The translations under genes were made by a program, and so were the position numbers. From NCBI GenBank assembly GCA_015222355.1, contig JADFVC010000118.1:1-6343 (forward strand): a DNA stretch of 6,343 bases. Reading direction: 5' to 3'. This DNA is from Chloroflexota bacterium. GTDB lineage: Bacteria > Desulfobacterota > Desulfuromonadia > Desulfuromonadales > Geopsychrobacteraceae. The notes below the pieces were generated by a model. That model searched no databases, had not been told where the DNA came from, and worked only from the letters and a program-made list of their open reading frames with translations. Positions 1 to 6,343 of the stretch are shown here, piece by piece (the first letter of the stretch is position 1; every line of letters begins with the position of its first letter).

Positions 1-125
1 ACTTTTTCACTAGCCTTCAAAGCATCAGTCACAGCCGCAGTAAAAGCTTTCAGTGCTCCCTCGGCATCAGTCTTGCTCAGTCCCGCCTTTTCTGCCATCG
101 CATTGACCAGCTCAGCTTTTGTCAC
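1..125 (-). CDS. hup: HU family DNA-binding protein, N-terminal part (cut by window edge)
   Basis: Only the first 41 codons are present; the gene runs off the low-coordinate end. The translation begins MTKAELVNAMAEKAGLSK and continues into an alanine-rich helix ending ALKASEK. This is the two-helix N-terminal dimerisation part typical of HU/IHF proteins; the DNA-binding beta-arm lies outside the window. HU is a small basic nucleoid protein (about 90 residues) that binds and bends DNA as a dimer. The start is GTG at 125..123, chosen because a strong Shine-Dalgarno GGAGGT (136..131) sits 5 nt upstream and the HU consensus starts here; the nearby GTG at 130..128 meets TGA two codons later. It follows lon by 127 nt, as hupB does in E. 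coli, and appears to have its own promoter. Which HU paralogue (alpha/beta-like) or IHF subunit it is cannot be settled from 41 residues, though the sequence looks more HU than IHF. Confidence 0.93.
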   Translation of the reverse strand, partial: MTKAELVNAMAEKAGLSKTDAEGALKAFTAAVTDALKASEK

Positions 126-178
126 AGCACACCTCCGTAGTAGTTAAAGTAAATTTTGACCTCGTAAAAACGGCCTAA

Positions 179-208
179 GATATATCAGCTTTACAAAAAT
201 ACTGTCAA
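179..208 (-). promoter_or_regulatory. Probable sigma70 promoter of the HU gene
   Basis: In the lon-hup spacer the minus strand shows a perfect -35 TTGACA (208..203), an 18-bp spacer and a -10 TATATC (184..179, 4 of 6 consensus bases). Transcription would start near 172, giving a leader of roughly 47 nt before the GTG start. No intrinsic terminator is visible between the lon stop (255..253) and this promoter, so read-through from lon is also possible. Confidence 0.65.
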
Positions 209-252
209 GCTCTTTTTCCCCATTTATTGCGGGTTCAGGCGCTTAACAGCAG

Positions 253-2625
253 CTACAAAAGCTCATTAAGATGTCTTTCCGGCAGCAACGCTGCAAGTGC
301 CTCGGCCAGCACCTGATCCATTTGAGCGACACTCACAATCTCGAGAGAACGGACTAATTCTTGTGGCAATTCAGCGAGATGTTTATCATTTTCAACCGGA
401 ATCAAGACCTTGCCTATCCCGCCCCGACGCGCGGCCAGAAGTTTTTCCTTCAAACCACCGATCGCCAAAACCCGGCCACGAAGAGTGACCTCACCGGTCA
501 TCGCAACATCCTTTCGCACAGGACGGCCAGTCAGGGCTGAAGCCAGGGCCGTCGCAATGGTAATCCCGGCAGAAGGACCATCTTTCGGAACCGCCCCTTC
601 CGGGACGTGAATATGAATGTCAAGTTCAGAATAGAAATTTTCCGCGAGTTGTAATCCCTGCCAGCGCGAACGGATATAACTCATTGCTGCCTGAGCAGAT
701 TCCTGCATCACCTCACCCAGTTTGCCGGTGATTGTCAATTTCCCCTTACCCGGCATAGTCATAACTTCTATCGATAACAGTTCTCCACCCGTCTCGGTCC
801 AGGCCAATCCGGTGGCCACACCGACTTGATCCTCTTCTTCGCAAACACCGTATCGATACTGAGGAACACCGAGATATTTCTTTATTTGCCCTTCACCAAC
901 CTTGAAAGCTTTCTTTTTACCTTCAAGCAGTGCCCGTTTTGCCAGTTTACGCATCACCGATGCAATATTTCGCTCAAGACTCCGCACGCCTGATTCACGG
1001 GTATAGCTGCGGATAATTTCGTAGAGAGCCCGTTCAGAAAAACGGACCTGCTGCGCTGACAAGCCATGCACCACCGCCTGCTTCTTGAGCAGATAACGCC
1101 GCGCAATATGCCGTTTTTCCTCCTCCGAATAACCCTCGACCCGGATGATCTCCAAGCGATCATGCAAAGGCCTCGGGATGGCATGTAAATTATTCGCCGT
1201 AGCAATAAAAAGTACCGGTGACAGGTCATAATCAACATCCAGAAAGTGATCAGCAAAACTATTATTTTGCTCCGGATCGAGAACTTCCAGCAGAGCGGAT
1301 GAGGGGTCACCACGGAAATCGGTGCTCATTTTATCAATTTCGTCGAGCATAAAAACCGGATTTTTCACCCCCGACTTGCGTAAACCCTGGATGATCTTCC
1401 CCGGCATGGCACCGATATAGGTCCGACGGTGGCCACGAATTTCCGCTTCATCACGCACTCCCCCCAGGGAAATCCGCACGAATTTCCGGTTCAGGGCCTT
1501 GGCAACCGACTGTCCCAGGGACGTCTTACCAACCCCGGGCGGCCCGACCAGACAAAGAATCGGCCCCTTGATCTGCTTGACCAAAGCCTGTACTGCCAGA
1601 TATTCAAGAACCCGTTCCTTGACCTTCGCCAAGCCGTAATGGTCCGCTTCGAGGATCGCTTCAGCCTTGCCAAGGTCGTGACAGTCCTTGGTGCCTTTTT
1701 TCCAGGGAAGCGCCAATAACCATTCTATGTAATTGCGGACGACTGTCGCCTCAGCAGACATGGGCGACATCATTTTCAGCTTGCGCAATTCCGCATGAGC
1801 TTTTTCAGTCGCTTCTTTCGACATCCGTTTCTTGGCAATCAACTCTTCAAAATGCAGAATTTCCTGTTTGAATTCATCCTTCTCACCCAGCTCCTGCTGA
1901 ATGGCGCGCATCTGTTCATTCAGGTAGTACTCTTTCTGGCTGCGCTCCATCTGACTCTTGACCCGGCTGCGAATTCGGCCCTCAATCTGCAGAATTTCAA
2001 TCTCTTGTTCCAGCAGGGTCAAAAGACATTCCAGCCGAAGAGTTGAGTCGGTCAACTCAAGAAGCTCCTGCTTGTCGGCAATCGGCACCTGCAAATAACC
2101 GGCAACCGTATCGGCAAGCTGGGCCGGATTTTCGATACCGGACACGGCTGAACTGGCTTCAGCAGGCAGCTTTTTACTCAGCTTGAGATAAGATTCGAAG
2201 GTCGATTTGATAGCACGCATCACTGCCGACACTTCCGGGGACTCAACCAGTCGCTCTTCAAGCGGTTCGACCTCAGCCAGCAACAATTCATCAGTCGCTT
2301 CAAAAGTCTTCATACAGGCACGCCAGCTGCCTTCAACCAGGACCTTGACTGTACCATCCGGGAGTTTGAGCAGTTGGGCAACCTTGCCGACAGTCCCGAC
2401 CCGGTAGAGATCTCCCTCTTCAGGGGTATCGACCTTGGGATCTTTTTGACTGACCAGAAAGATGAGCTTATCCCCCTCGGTCGCTTTCTCCAAGGCTCCG
2501 ATCGATTGTGGACGGCCAACGAACAGAGGGACAACCATGTGTGGGAAGATAACAATATCGCGCAACGGCAATAATGGCAGTACATTTGGCACAACTGCCG
2601 AATTTTCTTCTCGTATGTCAGACAT
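253..2625 (-). CDS. lon: ATP-dependent endopeptidase Lon (LonA type)
   Basis: Cytosolic homo-oligomeric AAA+ serine protease that unfolds and degrades damaged and short-lived regulatory proteins. The 790-residue product matches the LonA size (E. coli 784). Domains in order: N-terminal substrate-binding LON domain from about residue 13 ([13 protein letters not shown]) to 205; helical coiled part about 205-310, containing [20 protein letters not shown] (229-248); AAA+ module with Walker A GPPGVGKT (361-368), Walker B VFMLDEID (424-431) and a sensor-2 region [12 protein letters not shown] (R548); C-terminal protease domain with the serine in PKDGPSAG (Ser685) and the lysine in GGLKEKLL (Lys728), the Ser-Lys dyad spaced as in E. 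coli. Start ATG at 2625..2623, preceded by a modest Shine-Dalgarno AGGT 7 nt upstream. It lies 85 nt after clpX, with a terminator hairpin in between and no convincing promoter of its own in the gap. No missing key residue was seen. Other Lon paralogues may exist elsewhere in the genome. Confidence 0.98.
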   Translation of the reverse strand: MSDIREENSAVVPNVLPLLPLRDIVIFPHMVVPLFVGRPQSIGALEKATEGDKLIFLVSQKDPKVDTPEEGDLYRVGTVGKVAQLLKLPDGTVKVLVEGSWRACMKTFEATDELLLAEVEPLEERLVESPEVSAVMRAIKSTFESYLKLSKKLPAEASSAVSGIENPAQLADTVAGYLQVPIADKQELLELTDSTLRLECLLTLLEQEIEILQIEGRIRSRVKSQMERSQKEYYLNEQMRAIQQELGEKDEFKQEILHFEELIAKKRMSKEATEKAHAELRKLKMMSPMSAEATVVRNYIEWLLALPWKKGTKDCHDLGKAEAILEADHYGLAKVKERVLEYLAVQALVKQIKGPILCLVGPPGVGKTSLGQSVAKALNRKFVRISLGGVRDEAEIRGHRRTYIGAMPGKIIQGLRKSGVKNPVFMLDEIDKMSTDFRGDPSSALLEVLDPEQNNSFADHFLDVDYDLSPVLFIATANNLHAIPRPLHDRLEIIRVEGYSEEEKRHIARRYLLKKQAVVHGLSAQQVRFSERALYEIIRSYTRESGVRSLERNIASVMRKLAKRALLEGKKKAFKVGEGQIKKYLGVPQYRYGVCEEEDQVGVATGLAWTETGGELLSIEVMTMPGKGKLTITGKLGEVMQESAQAAMSYIRSRWQGLQLAENFYSELDIHIHVPEGAVPKDGPSAGITIATALASALTGRPVRKDVAMTGEVTLRGRVLAIGGLKEKLLAARRGGIGKVLIPVENDKHLAELPQELVRSLEIVSVAQMDQVLAEALAALLPERHLNELL

Positions 2626-2641
2626 TGATTTACCTACAAAG

Positions 2642-2682
2642 AAAAAAGGAGCGTACCGTCAGTAGTGACAGATCCACGCTCC
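2642..2682 (-). terminator. Intrinsic terminator or attenuator between clpX and lon
   Basis: On the minus strand GGAGCGT (2682..2676) pairs with ACGCTCC (2654..2648) as a perfect 7-bp outer stem. Inside it CTGTCA (2671..2666) pairs with TGACGG (2661..2656) around the loop CTAC, with one G-U pair. The 3' arm is followed at once by six T (2647..2642), then C and three more T. This is a textbook Rho-independent terminator in the direction of transcription; the plus strand has no matching T-tract. It lies 28 nt after the clpX stop and its T-tract ends 16 nt before the lon ATG. Inferred role: ends the tig-clpP-clpX transcript or attenuates read-through into lon. Confidence 0.8.
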
Positions 2683-2710
2683 CATCGAGTTTTCAGACAA
2701 AGAATGAAGA

Positions 2711-3958
2711 TTATGCGCTCTCAGCGACATCATAAAGGATGATCGGCTTGGCGCCCTTGGTCACAACATCCTCATTCAACACCACCTCTTTCACCCGGTC
2801 TTGCGAAGGAATGTCGTACATGACATCGAGCATGGCATTTTCAAGGATTGACCGCAGCCCACGAGCACCGGTTTTCCGGCCGAGAGCTTCTCTGGCGATA
2901 GCGACCAAAGCGCCATCGGTAAACTTCAGATTAACTTTTTCCATCTCAAACAGCCGCCGATACTGTTTCACCAAAGCATTCTTCGGTTCATGCAAAATCT
3001 GAATCAGGGCCTCTTCATCAAGCTCATCGAGGGTAGCAATAATCGGCAGACGACCGACAAACTCAGGGATCAGTCCGTACTTCAGTAGATCGGTCGGTTG
3101 AATTCTACCGAGCAATTCACCCAGGTTTTCTTCTTTGATTGAACGAACTTCCGCACCGAAGCCCATCACCTTGGAACCGATACGCTTACTGATAATTTTC
3201 TCCAGCCCGGAAAAAGCGCCGCCACAAATAAACAGGATATTGGTTGTGTCAACCTTGAGAAACTCCTGCTGGGGATGTTTACGTCCCCCCTTAGGAGGAA
3301 CACTCGCGGTCGTTCCTTCAATGATTTTCAACAGTGCCTGCTGCACGCCCTCACCGGAAACATCCCGGGTAATTGAGGGAGATTCCGATTTTCTGGCAAT
3401 CTTATCAACCTCATCAATATAAATAATGCCACGCTGGGCTTTTTCCAGATCGTAGTCAGCGGCCTGCAACAGGCTGAGAATAATATTTTCAACATCCTCA
3501 CCGACATAACCAGCTTCAGTCAGGTTGGTGGCATCAGCAATCGCGAAAGGAACATCGAGAACCTTGGCCAAAGTCTGTGCCAGAAGAGTTTTCCCGCTGC
3601 CAGTTGGGCCGAGCAGCAGGATGTTACTTTTCTGGATTTCTATGTCGTCGTTTTTCTCAGAAAATTCAATCCGCTTATAGTGATTGTAAACAGCAACAGC
3701 AAGAATTTTCTTCGCCCGGTCCTGACCAACCACGTACTCATCAAGGATATCCCTGACCTCAGCCGGCTTCGGCAGTTTTTTTTCTTCCTGTTCAGAGACA
3801 TCATCCAGGCGTGCTTCTTCATCGATAATATCGTTGCACAGCTCGATACACTCATCGCAGATATAAACGGTTGGACCGGCAATCAGTTTTTTGACTTCAT
3901 CCTGTGATTTACCACAGAAAGAGCAGGTCAATTGCCCGTTTTCGTCTTTTGAACTCAC
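2711..3958 (-). CDS. clpX: ATP-dependent Clp protease ATP-binding subunit ClpX
   Basis: Hexameric AAA+ unfoldase that recognises tagged substrates, unfolds them and threads them into ClpP. 415 residues (E. coli 424). The N-terminal C4 zinc-binding domain has Cys12, Cys15, Cys34 and Cys37. The AAA+ part shows Walker A GPTGSGKT (117-124), pore loop GYVGED (150-155), Walker [10 protein letters not shown] (178-186), the RKH pore-entrance motif (226-228), an arginine finger in EFVGRLP (Arg303) and sensor-2 in GARGLRS (Arg366). The ClpP-docking loop reads MGF (265-267), where E. coli has IGF. The start is GTG at 3958..3956, supported by Shine-Dalgarno GGAGGAG (3971..3965) 6 nt upstream and by alignment with the ClpX N-terminus. 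It begins 25 nt after the clpP stop, so the two are almost certainly cotranscribed. An intrinsic terminator follows 28 nt after its stop. Confidence 0.98.
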   Translation of the reverse strand: MSSKDENGQLTCSFCGKSQDEVKKLIAGPTVYICDECIELCNDIIDEEARLDDVSEQEEKKLPKPAEVRDILDEYVVGQDRAKKILAVAVYNHYKRIEFSEKNDDIEIQKSNILLLGPTGSGKTLLAQTLAKVLDVPFAIADATNLTEAGYVGEDVENIILSLLQAADYDLEKAQRGIIYIDEVDKIARKSESPSITRDVSGEGVQQALLKIIEGTTASVPPKGGRKHPQQEFLKVDTTNILFICGGAFSGLEKIISKRIGSKVMGFGAEVRSIKEENLGELLGRIQPTDLLKYGLIPEFVGRLPIIATLDELDEEALIQILHEPKNALVKQYRRLFEMEKVNLKFTDGALVAIAREALGRKTGARGLRSILENAMLDVMYDIPSQDRVKEVVLNEDVVTKGAKPIILYDVAESA

Positions 3959-3964
3959 CTATCA

Positions 3965-3971
3965 CTCCTCC
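3965..3971 (-). promoter_or_regulatory. Ribosome binding site of clpX
   Basis: GGAGGAG on the minus strand, 6 nt before a GTG codon. It fixes the clpX start at GTG (3958..3956), since no ATG lies at this position. Confidence 0.8.
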
Positions 3972-3983
3972 GCTCAGGTCGAT

Positions 3984-4568
3984 TTACTTTTTTCTCTCGA
4001 CAATGGAATCAATGATACCATAATTGCGGGCAGCTTCGCTATCCATGAAAAAATCACGTTCTGTATCCATGGCAATTTTATCGATATCCTGCCCGCAATG
4101 TTTAGCCAACAGTCCATTGAGGCAGTCACGCATACGCAGAATCTCCCGAGCATGAATATTAATATCAGTGGCCTGTCCCTGAAAACCGCCGAGCGGCTGA
4201 TGAATCATAATCCGCGCATGCGGCAGAGAAAACCGTTTACCGGGTGCTCCAGCCGCCATCAGGACCGCCCCCATACTGGCAGCTTGACCGACACAGATGG
4301 TAGACACGGGTGCCTTCATGTACTGCATGGTGTCATATATTGCCAGCCCGGCAGTGACCACACCACCAGGGGAATTGACATACAGATGAATATCGCGATC
4401 CGGATCTTCAGATTCCAGAAACAGCATCTGGGCGATAATCAGGTTCGCCGTATGATCTTCAATCGCTCCCCCGAGAAAAATAATCCGGTCTTTGAGTAAA
4501 CGCGAATAAATATCGTAGGCGCGTTCGCCGCGACCGGAATCTTCAACAACCATCGGGATCAAGCTCAT
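3984..4568 (-). CDS. clpP: ATP-dependent Clp protease proteolytic subunit ClpP
   Basis: Serine peptidase that forms a barrel of two heptameric rings; it degrades proteins delivered by ClpX (or ClpA/ClpC). 194 residues. The catalytic triad is complete: Ser98 in GQAASMGA (94-101), His123 in MIHQP and Asp172 in ERDFF. The oxyanion region NSPGG (65-69) is present. The N-terminus [20 protein letters not shown] aligns with the mature E. coli protein, so the 14-residue E. coli propeptide is absent or reduced to Met-Ser. Start ATG at 4568..4566, only 2 nt after the tig stop; its Shine-Dalgarno GGAGGA lies in the last tig codons, which points to cotranscription and probable translational coupling. The C-terminal codons AGA-AAA-AAG before the TAA contain an in-frame A-AAA-AAG heptamer (3993..3987), a known slippery sequence in other genes; its effect here is unproven. 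Confidence 0.98.
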   Translation of the reverse strand: MSLIPMVVEDSGRGERAYDIYSRLLKDRIIFLGGAIEDHTANLIIAQMLFLESEDPDRDIHLYVNSPGGVVTAGLAIYDTMQYMKAPVSTICVGQAASMGAVLMAAGAPGKRFSLPHARIMIHQPLGGFQGQATDINIHAREILRMRDCLNGLLAKHCGQDIDKIAMDTERDFFMDSEAARNYGIIDSIVERKK

Positions 4569-4570
4569 AA

Positions 4571-5896
4571 TCAGGCTTCCTCCTCCACGCTTTCCTGCTG
4601 ATCGAGCTGTTCCGGCTCTACTTCAGTCACAGTTGCCGCATCAAGCAGGAATTTGATGACTTTTTCGTTGAGCAACTGACCTTTTAATCCGGCAAGAGTC
4701 TGGGCATTTTCAAAATATTTTTTCACCTCATCCAAGGGAGCATTACTCTCTTCGGCGAAAGCTTTGATTTTCTCTTCCAGGATATCTTCACCCAAGGTGA
4801 TCTCTTCCTGTCCGGCGATGGCACTCATCAGTATCTCGCCTTTGACTTGATTGACCGCCATCTCACGGTAACTATTGGCGAAGTTTTCATCGTTCATACC
4901 GAGCATCTCAAGACTCATCCCCTGGGCTTTCAGACGCTGGCTGAAGCTGTCCTTCAAGTGCAGAAGCTGATTCTGCACCATCCCATCAGGAATCTCAAAC
5001 GGGTTGTTTTCAATGAGGGTGTTCATCAGGGCTTCCTGTAATTGACCATTAATCCGCCCCTCTTCCTGCTTAATGGCGTTTTCCCGAACCTGCTCCTTGA
5101 GTTTGACAAGGCTGTCAGAACCCATCTCTTTGGCAAAATCGTCATTAATTTCCGGCTCTACCTTTTCCTTGATCTCTTTTACTGTCACCTTGAACATTGC
5201 CGGTTTGCCAGCCAGTTCTTCGGCACCATAACTTTCGGGAAAAGTCACGTTGATCTCTTTTTTCTCTTCGCGCTTCATCCCGATCACCTGGTCTTCAAAA
5301 CCAGGGATGAAGCTGTTAGAGCCGAGTTCCAGCTGGTGATCCTCTGCGGCACCGTTCTCAAACGGGGTCTCGTCAATAAACCCTTCAAAATCAATGATCA
5401 CGGTATCCCCTTCACGAGCATTTTCGCGCATGGTCACTTCAAGTTGCACACGGGAAGCCACCATCTGCTCAATCTGCTGGTCAACCACAGTCTCGTCAAA
5501 GGAAAATTTTTCTTTCTCCAGACTCAAACCGGTGTAATCTTTGGCGACAACCTCCGGACGTACCTCCACTTCAGTCTGATAGGTAAAGGGTTGCCCTGCC
5601 TCAATACTGCCGGTTTCTACAATCTCAGGTTGAGAAACCGCTTCAATTTTATGTTCAACCATCGACTTATAAAGACTGTTGTTCACCAGAGAGTTGATCG
5701 CGTCGGACTGAACACGTGGCCCATAGTGCTTCTCCAGCATCTCCCGGGGAACCTTTCCCTTACGGAAGCCCTTGACGCTGGCTGTTTTTGCAACTTTTTT
5801 ATAGCCATTTTCCAGTTCCTCGTTGACAATATCCGCAGCGACCTCAATCGTCAGCTTTTTCTTGATGCTGTTCAACTCCTCAACAGTGACACTCAT
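4571..5896 (-). CDS. tig: Trigger factor, ribosome-associated chaperone with peptidyl-prolyl isomerase domain
   Basis: Binds the large ribosomal subunit beside the exit tunnel and shields and folds nascent chains. 441 residues (E. coli 432). N-terminal ribosome-binding domain about 1-115 with the signature loop GFRKGKVP (43-50); FKBP-type isomerase domain about 155-240 ([20 protein letters not shown] at 163-182, then a segment ending [13 protein letters not shown]); helical C-terminal chaperone domain about 250-425; an acidic tail ending VEEEA. The start is ATG at 5896..5894, with Shine-Dalgarno GGAAGGAT (5910..5903) upstream and the family N-terminus [10 protein letters not shown]. An in-frame TTG at 5932 would add 12 residues unlike the family and lacks a good binding site. 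It is the first protein gene of the tig-clpP-clpX set and follows tRNA-Leu by 100 nt. The strand opposite carries a long open frame that is only a shadow of this gene. Confidence 0.97.
   Translation of the reverse strand: MSVTVEELNSIKKKLTIEVAADIVNEELENGYKKVAKTASVKGFRKGKVPREMLEKHYGPRVQSDAINSLVNNSLYKSMVEHKIEAVSQPEIVETGSIEAGQPFTYQTEVEVRPEVVAKDYTGLSLEKEKFSFDETVVDQQIEQMVASRVQLEVTMRENAREGDTVIIDFEGFIDETPFENGAAEDHQLELGSNSFIPGFEDQVIGMKREEKKEINVTFPESYGAEELAGKPAMFKVTVKEIKEKVEPEINDDFAKEMGSDSLVKLKEQVRENAIKQEEGRINGQLQEALMNTLIENNPFEIPDGMVQNQLLHLKDSFSQRLKAQGMSLEMLGMNDENFANSYREMAVNQVKGEILMSAIAGQEEITLGEDILEEKIKAFAEESNAPLDEVKKYFENAQTLAGLKGQLLNEKVIKFLLDAATVTEVEPEQLDQQESVEEEA
4578..4586 (-). promoter_or_regulatory. 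Ribosome binding site of clpP inside the tig coding end
   Basis: GGAGGAGGA on the minus strand is read as part of the codons for the trigger factor tail VEEEA and ends 9 nt before the clpP ATG. The tig stop TGA (4573..4571) lies between the site and the start, a layout that favours coupled translation. Confidence 0.8.
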
Positions 5897-5902
5897 AAGC
5901 TT

Positions 5903-5910
5903 ATCCTTCC
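5903..5910 (-). promoter_or_regulatory. Ribosome binding site of tig
   Basis: GGAAGGAT on the minus strand; its AAGGA core (5908..5904) ends 7 nt before the ATG at 5896. This decides the tig start in favour of 5896 over the upstream TTG at 5932. Confidence 0.8.
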
Positions 5911-5925
5911 CGATTTCTTGATTTT

Positions 5926-5944
5926 GCCCCAATTATCAAGGGGC
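5926..5944 (-). other. GC-rich hairpin in the tig leader
   Basis: On the minus strand GCCCC (5944..5940) and GGGGC (5930..5926) form a 5-bp stem around a 9-nt loop, ending 29 nt before the tig start codon. It is followed by AAAA, so it is not a terminator in the direction of transcription. Part of the loop, TTGAT (5939..5935), is complementary to ATCAA (5922..5918) just downstream, which allows alternative or pseudoknot-like pairing. Function unknown. Confidence 0.4.
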
Positions 5945-5952
5945 TTGTTCAA

Positions 5953-5983
5953 ATTAAATGGTGATATCAGTTGCTCATGTGAA
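5953..5983 (-). promoter_or_regulatory. Possible promoter of tig
   Basis: Between tRNA-Leu and tig the minus strand has TTCACA (5983..5978, 5 of 6 to the -35 consensus) and TTTAAT (5958..5953, 5 of 6 to the -10 consensus). The spacer is 19 bp, longer than the usual 17, so the call is tentative. If real, the transcript would start near 5946, right at the leader hairpin. The alternative is transcription of tig from the tRNA promoters upstream. Confidence 0.35.
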
Positions 5984-5996
5984 ATTTTAATAACTA

Positions 5997-6081
5997 TGGT
6001 GCGGGCGGGGAGACTCGAACTCCCACGCCATAAGACACTAGATCCTAAATCTAGCGCGTCTACCAATTCCGCCACGCCCGC
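5997..6081 (-). tRNA. tRNA-Leu(UAG)
   Basis: 85 nt including an encoded CCA (5999..5997). The 7-bp acceptor GCGGGCG/CGCCCGC is perfect. The anticodon stem CTAGA/TCTAG holds the loop TTTAGGA, giving anticodon UAG for leucine CUN codons. A long class II variable arm follows, and the T-arm is GGGAG-TTCGAGT-CTCCC. Leader-type class II structure plus discriminator A73 fit leucine. It is the last tRNA before tig. Confidence 0.97.
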
Positions 6082-6099
6082 GTACAAGCCAAAATTAAC

Positions 6100-6158
6100 A
6101 ATGCTCACCTCCCATACCCACCCGTTGACGGGCTAACTGAGTGCGGAAGGTGAGCATT
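6100..6158 (-). other. Long structured hairpin between tRNA-His and tRNA-Leu
   Basis: On the minus strand AATGCTCACCT (6158..6148) and AGGTGAGCATT (6110..6100) are perfect 11-base inverted arms. Pairing continues inward for 4 more pairs (6147-6144 with 6111-6114, two of them G-U), then one C/A mismatch, then 5 pairs (6142-6138 with 6116-6120, one G-U), a 5-nt bulge (6137-6133) and a 4-bp stem CCCG/CGGG with loop TCAA (6128..6125). The three G-U pairs would be A/C mismatches on the other strand, so the fold fits RNA made in the tRNA direction. The 3' arm is followed by GTTAATTTT, a weak T-rich tail. It could be a partial terminator, an RNase III-type processing site or a dispersed palindromic element. 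It is not a tRNA: no T-loop motif is present. Confidence 0.6.
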
Positions 6159-6166
6159 ATATTTAT

Positions 6167-6245
<79 letters not shown>

Positions 6246-6257
6246 AAAAACTTGGAC

Positions 6258-6286
6258 ATGTTACGGAAATGGCCCGTCATTGTCAA
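6258..6286 (-). promoter_or_regulatory. Probable sigma70 promoter of tRNA-His (and tRNA-Leu)
   Basis: In the tRNA-Arg/tRNA-His spacer the minus strand shows a perfect -35 TTGACA (6286..6281), a 17-bp spacer and a -10 TAACAT (6263..6258, 4 of 6). The start would fall near 6251, leaving a very short leader before the mature tRNA-His 5' end. A T-rich run directly after the tRNA-Arg CCA, just before the -35, may help end the upstream transcript. Confidence 0.65.
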
Positions 6287-6295
6287 ATTAAAAAA

Positions 6296-6343
6296 TGGCG
6301 CGCCAGGAAGGATTCGAACCCTCGGCCTACGGATTAGAAGTCC
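6296..6343 (-). tRNA. tRNA-Arg(UCU), 3' part (cut by window edge)
   Basis: Only the 3' part is present, beginning in the anticodon arm. The segment reads GGACTTCTAATCCGT, the loop CTTCTAA giving anticodon UCU for arginine AGA/AGG. It continues through the T-arm GAGGG-TTCGAAT-CCTTC to CTGGCGC, discriminator G (6299) and an encoded CCA (6298..6296). The 5' acceptor strand and D-arm lie beyond the window, so pairing of the acceptor cannot be checked. Confidence 0.93.

Noticed and set aside
2710..2715. CATAAT overlapping the clpX stop as a lon promoter
   Set aside because: It matches the -10 consensus in 5 of 6 bases but no -35 is present 16-18 bp upstream, and no heat-shock sigma32-type elements were found in the clpX-lon gap.
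3891..4499. Plus-strand open frame of 202 codons opposite clpP
   Set aside because: It is a shadow of clpP, whose length and catalytic triad are intact; no independent binding site or family resemblance was seen.
5894..5932. Upstream TTG start for tig adding 12 residues
   Set aside because: The extra residues do not resemble trigger factor N-termini, TTG is a rare start, and the real Shine-Dalgarno lies downstream of it in front of ATG 5896.
5893..6108. Minus-strand 71-codon open frame whose stop overlaps the tig ATG
   Set aside because: Its central GVAELVDALDLGSS stretch is the well-known false translation of tRNA-Leu itself; the tRNA folds completely, so the frame is not a gene.
5042..6136. 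Long plus-strand open frame of 364 codons
   Set aside because: It runs antisense across the N-terminal two thirds of tig, tRNA-Leu and the structured spacer. It has no ribosome binding site, and its C-terminal AGRLELPRHKTLDPKSSAS is the familiar artefact of translating the complement of a tRNA-Leu gene.
6100..6158. A degenerate tRNA or attachment-site remnant in the His/Leu spacer
   Set aside because: The acceptor-like GCTCACC/GGTGAGC ends are suggestive, but the element is too short, has no TTCRANNC loop or anticodon arm, and no direct repeat of a tRNA 3' end was seen; no integrase or phage gene is nearby.
6156..6161. Perfect TATAAT on the minus strand just after tRNA-His
   Set aside because: No -35-like hexamer at the right distance (the position falls in the tRNA-His T-arm) and no extended -10; transcription would begin inside the hairpin. 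It is more likely part of the AT-rich tRNA 3' flank.

Overview
The window carries a conserved bacterial protein quality-control locus, with every gene on the minus strand. Read in the direction of transcription (high to low coordinates), the order is tRNA-Arg(UCU, 5' part outside the window), tRNA-His(GUG), tRNA-Leu(UAG), tig (trigger factor), clpP, clpX, lon, then the first 41 codons of a gene for an HU-type DNA-binding protein. The core order tig-clpP-clpX-lon-hup is the one known from Escherichia coli and many other proteobacteria. A tRNA cluster directly upstream of tig, together with moderate GC content and the protein sequences, suggests a desulfuromonad (Desulfuromonadota, formerly Deltaproteobacteria, the Geobacter/Desulfuromonas/Pelobacter side). 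That placement is inference from memory of gene order, not a search result.

Region by region. 6296-6343: 3' part of tRNA-Arg. 6244-6295: spacer with a good sigma70-type promoter (TTGACA, 17 bp, TAACAT) just ahead of tRNA-His. 6167-6243: tRNA-His. 6082-6166: spacer dominated by a long, almost fully paired hairpin. 5997-6081: tRNA-Leu. 5897-5996: tig leader with a possible promoter and a small GC-rich hairpin. 4571-5896: tig. 3984-4568: clpP, 2 nt after tig, with its ribosome binding site inside the last tig codons. 2711-3958: clpX, GTG start, 25 nt after clpP. 2626-2710: short gap holding a convincing intrinsic terminator whose T-tract ends only 16 nt before the lon start codon. 253-2625: lon. 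126-252: promoter and leader of the HU gene. 1-125: HU N-terminus.

How the genes work together: trigger factor meets nascent chains at the ribosome exit and helps them fold. ClpX unfolds tagged or damaged proteins and feeds them to the ClpP peptidase. Lon is a separate single-chain ATP-dependent protease for misfolded and regulatory proteins. HU is a nucleoid protein and, in E. coli, a Lon substrate. Spacing suggests tig-clpP-clpX is one transcription unit, lon is separated from it by a terminator or attenuator, and hup has its own promoter.

All four complete proteins have their expected length and catalytic motifs; I see no broken gene, mobile element, CRISPR array or new protein system. 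The points worth a second look are non-coding: the tRNA-His/tRNA-Leu hairpin, the terminator at the lon start, a slippery heptamer at the clpP stop, and a hairpin with alternative pairing in the tig leader.
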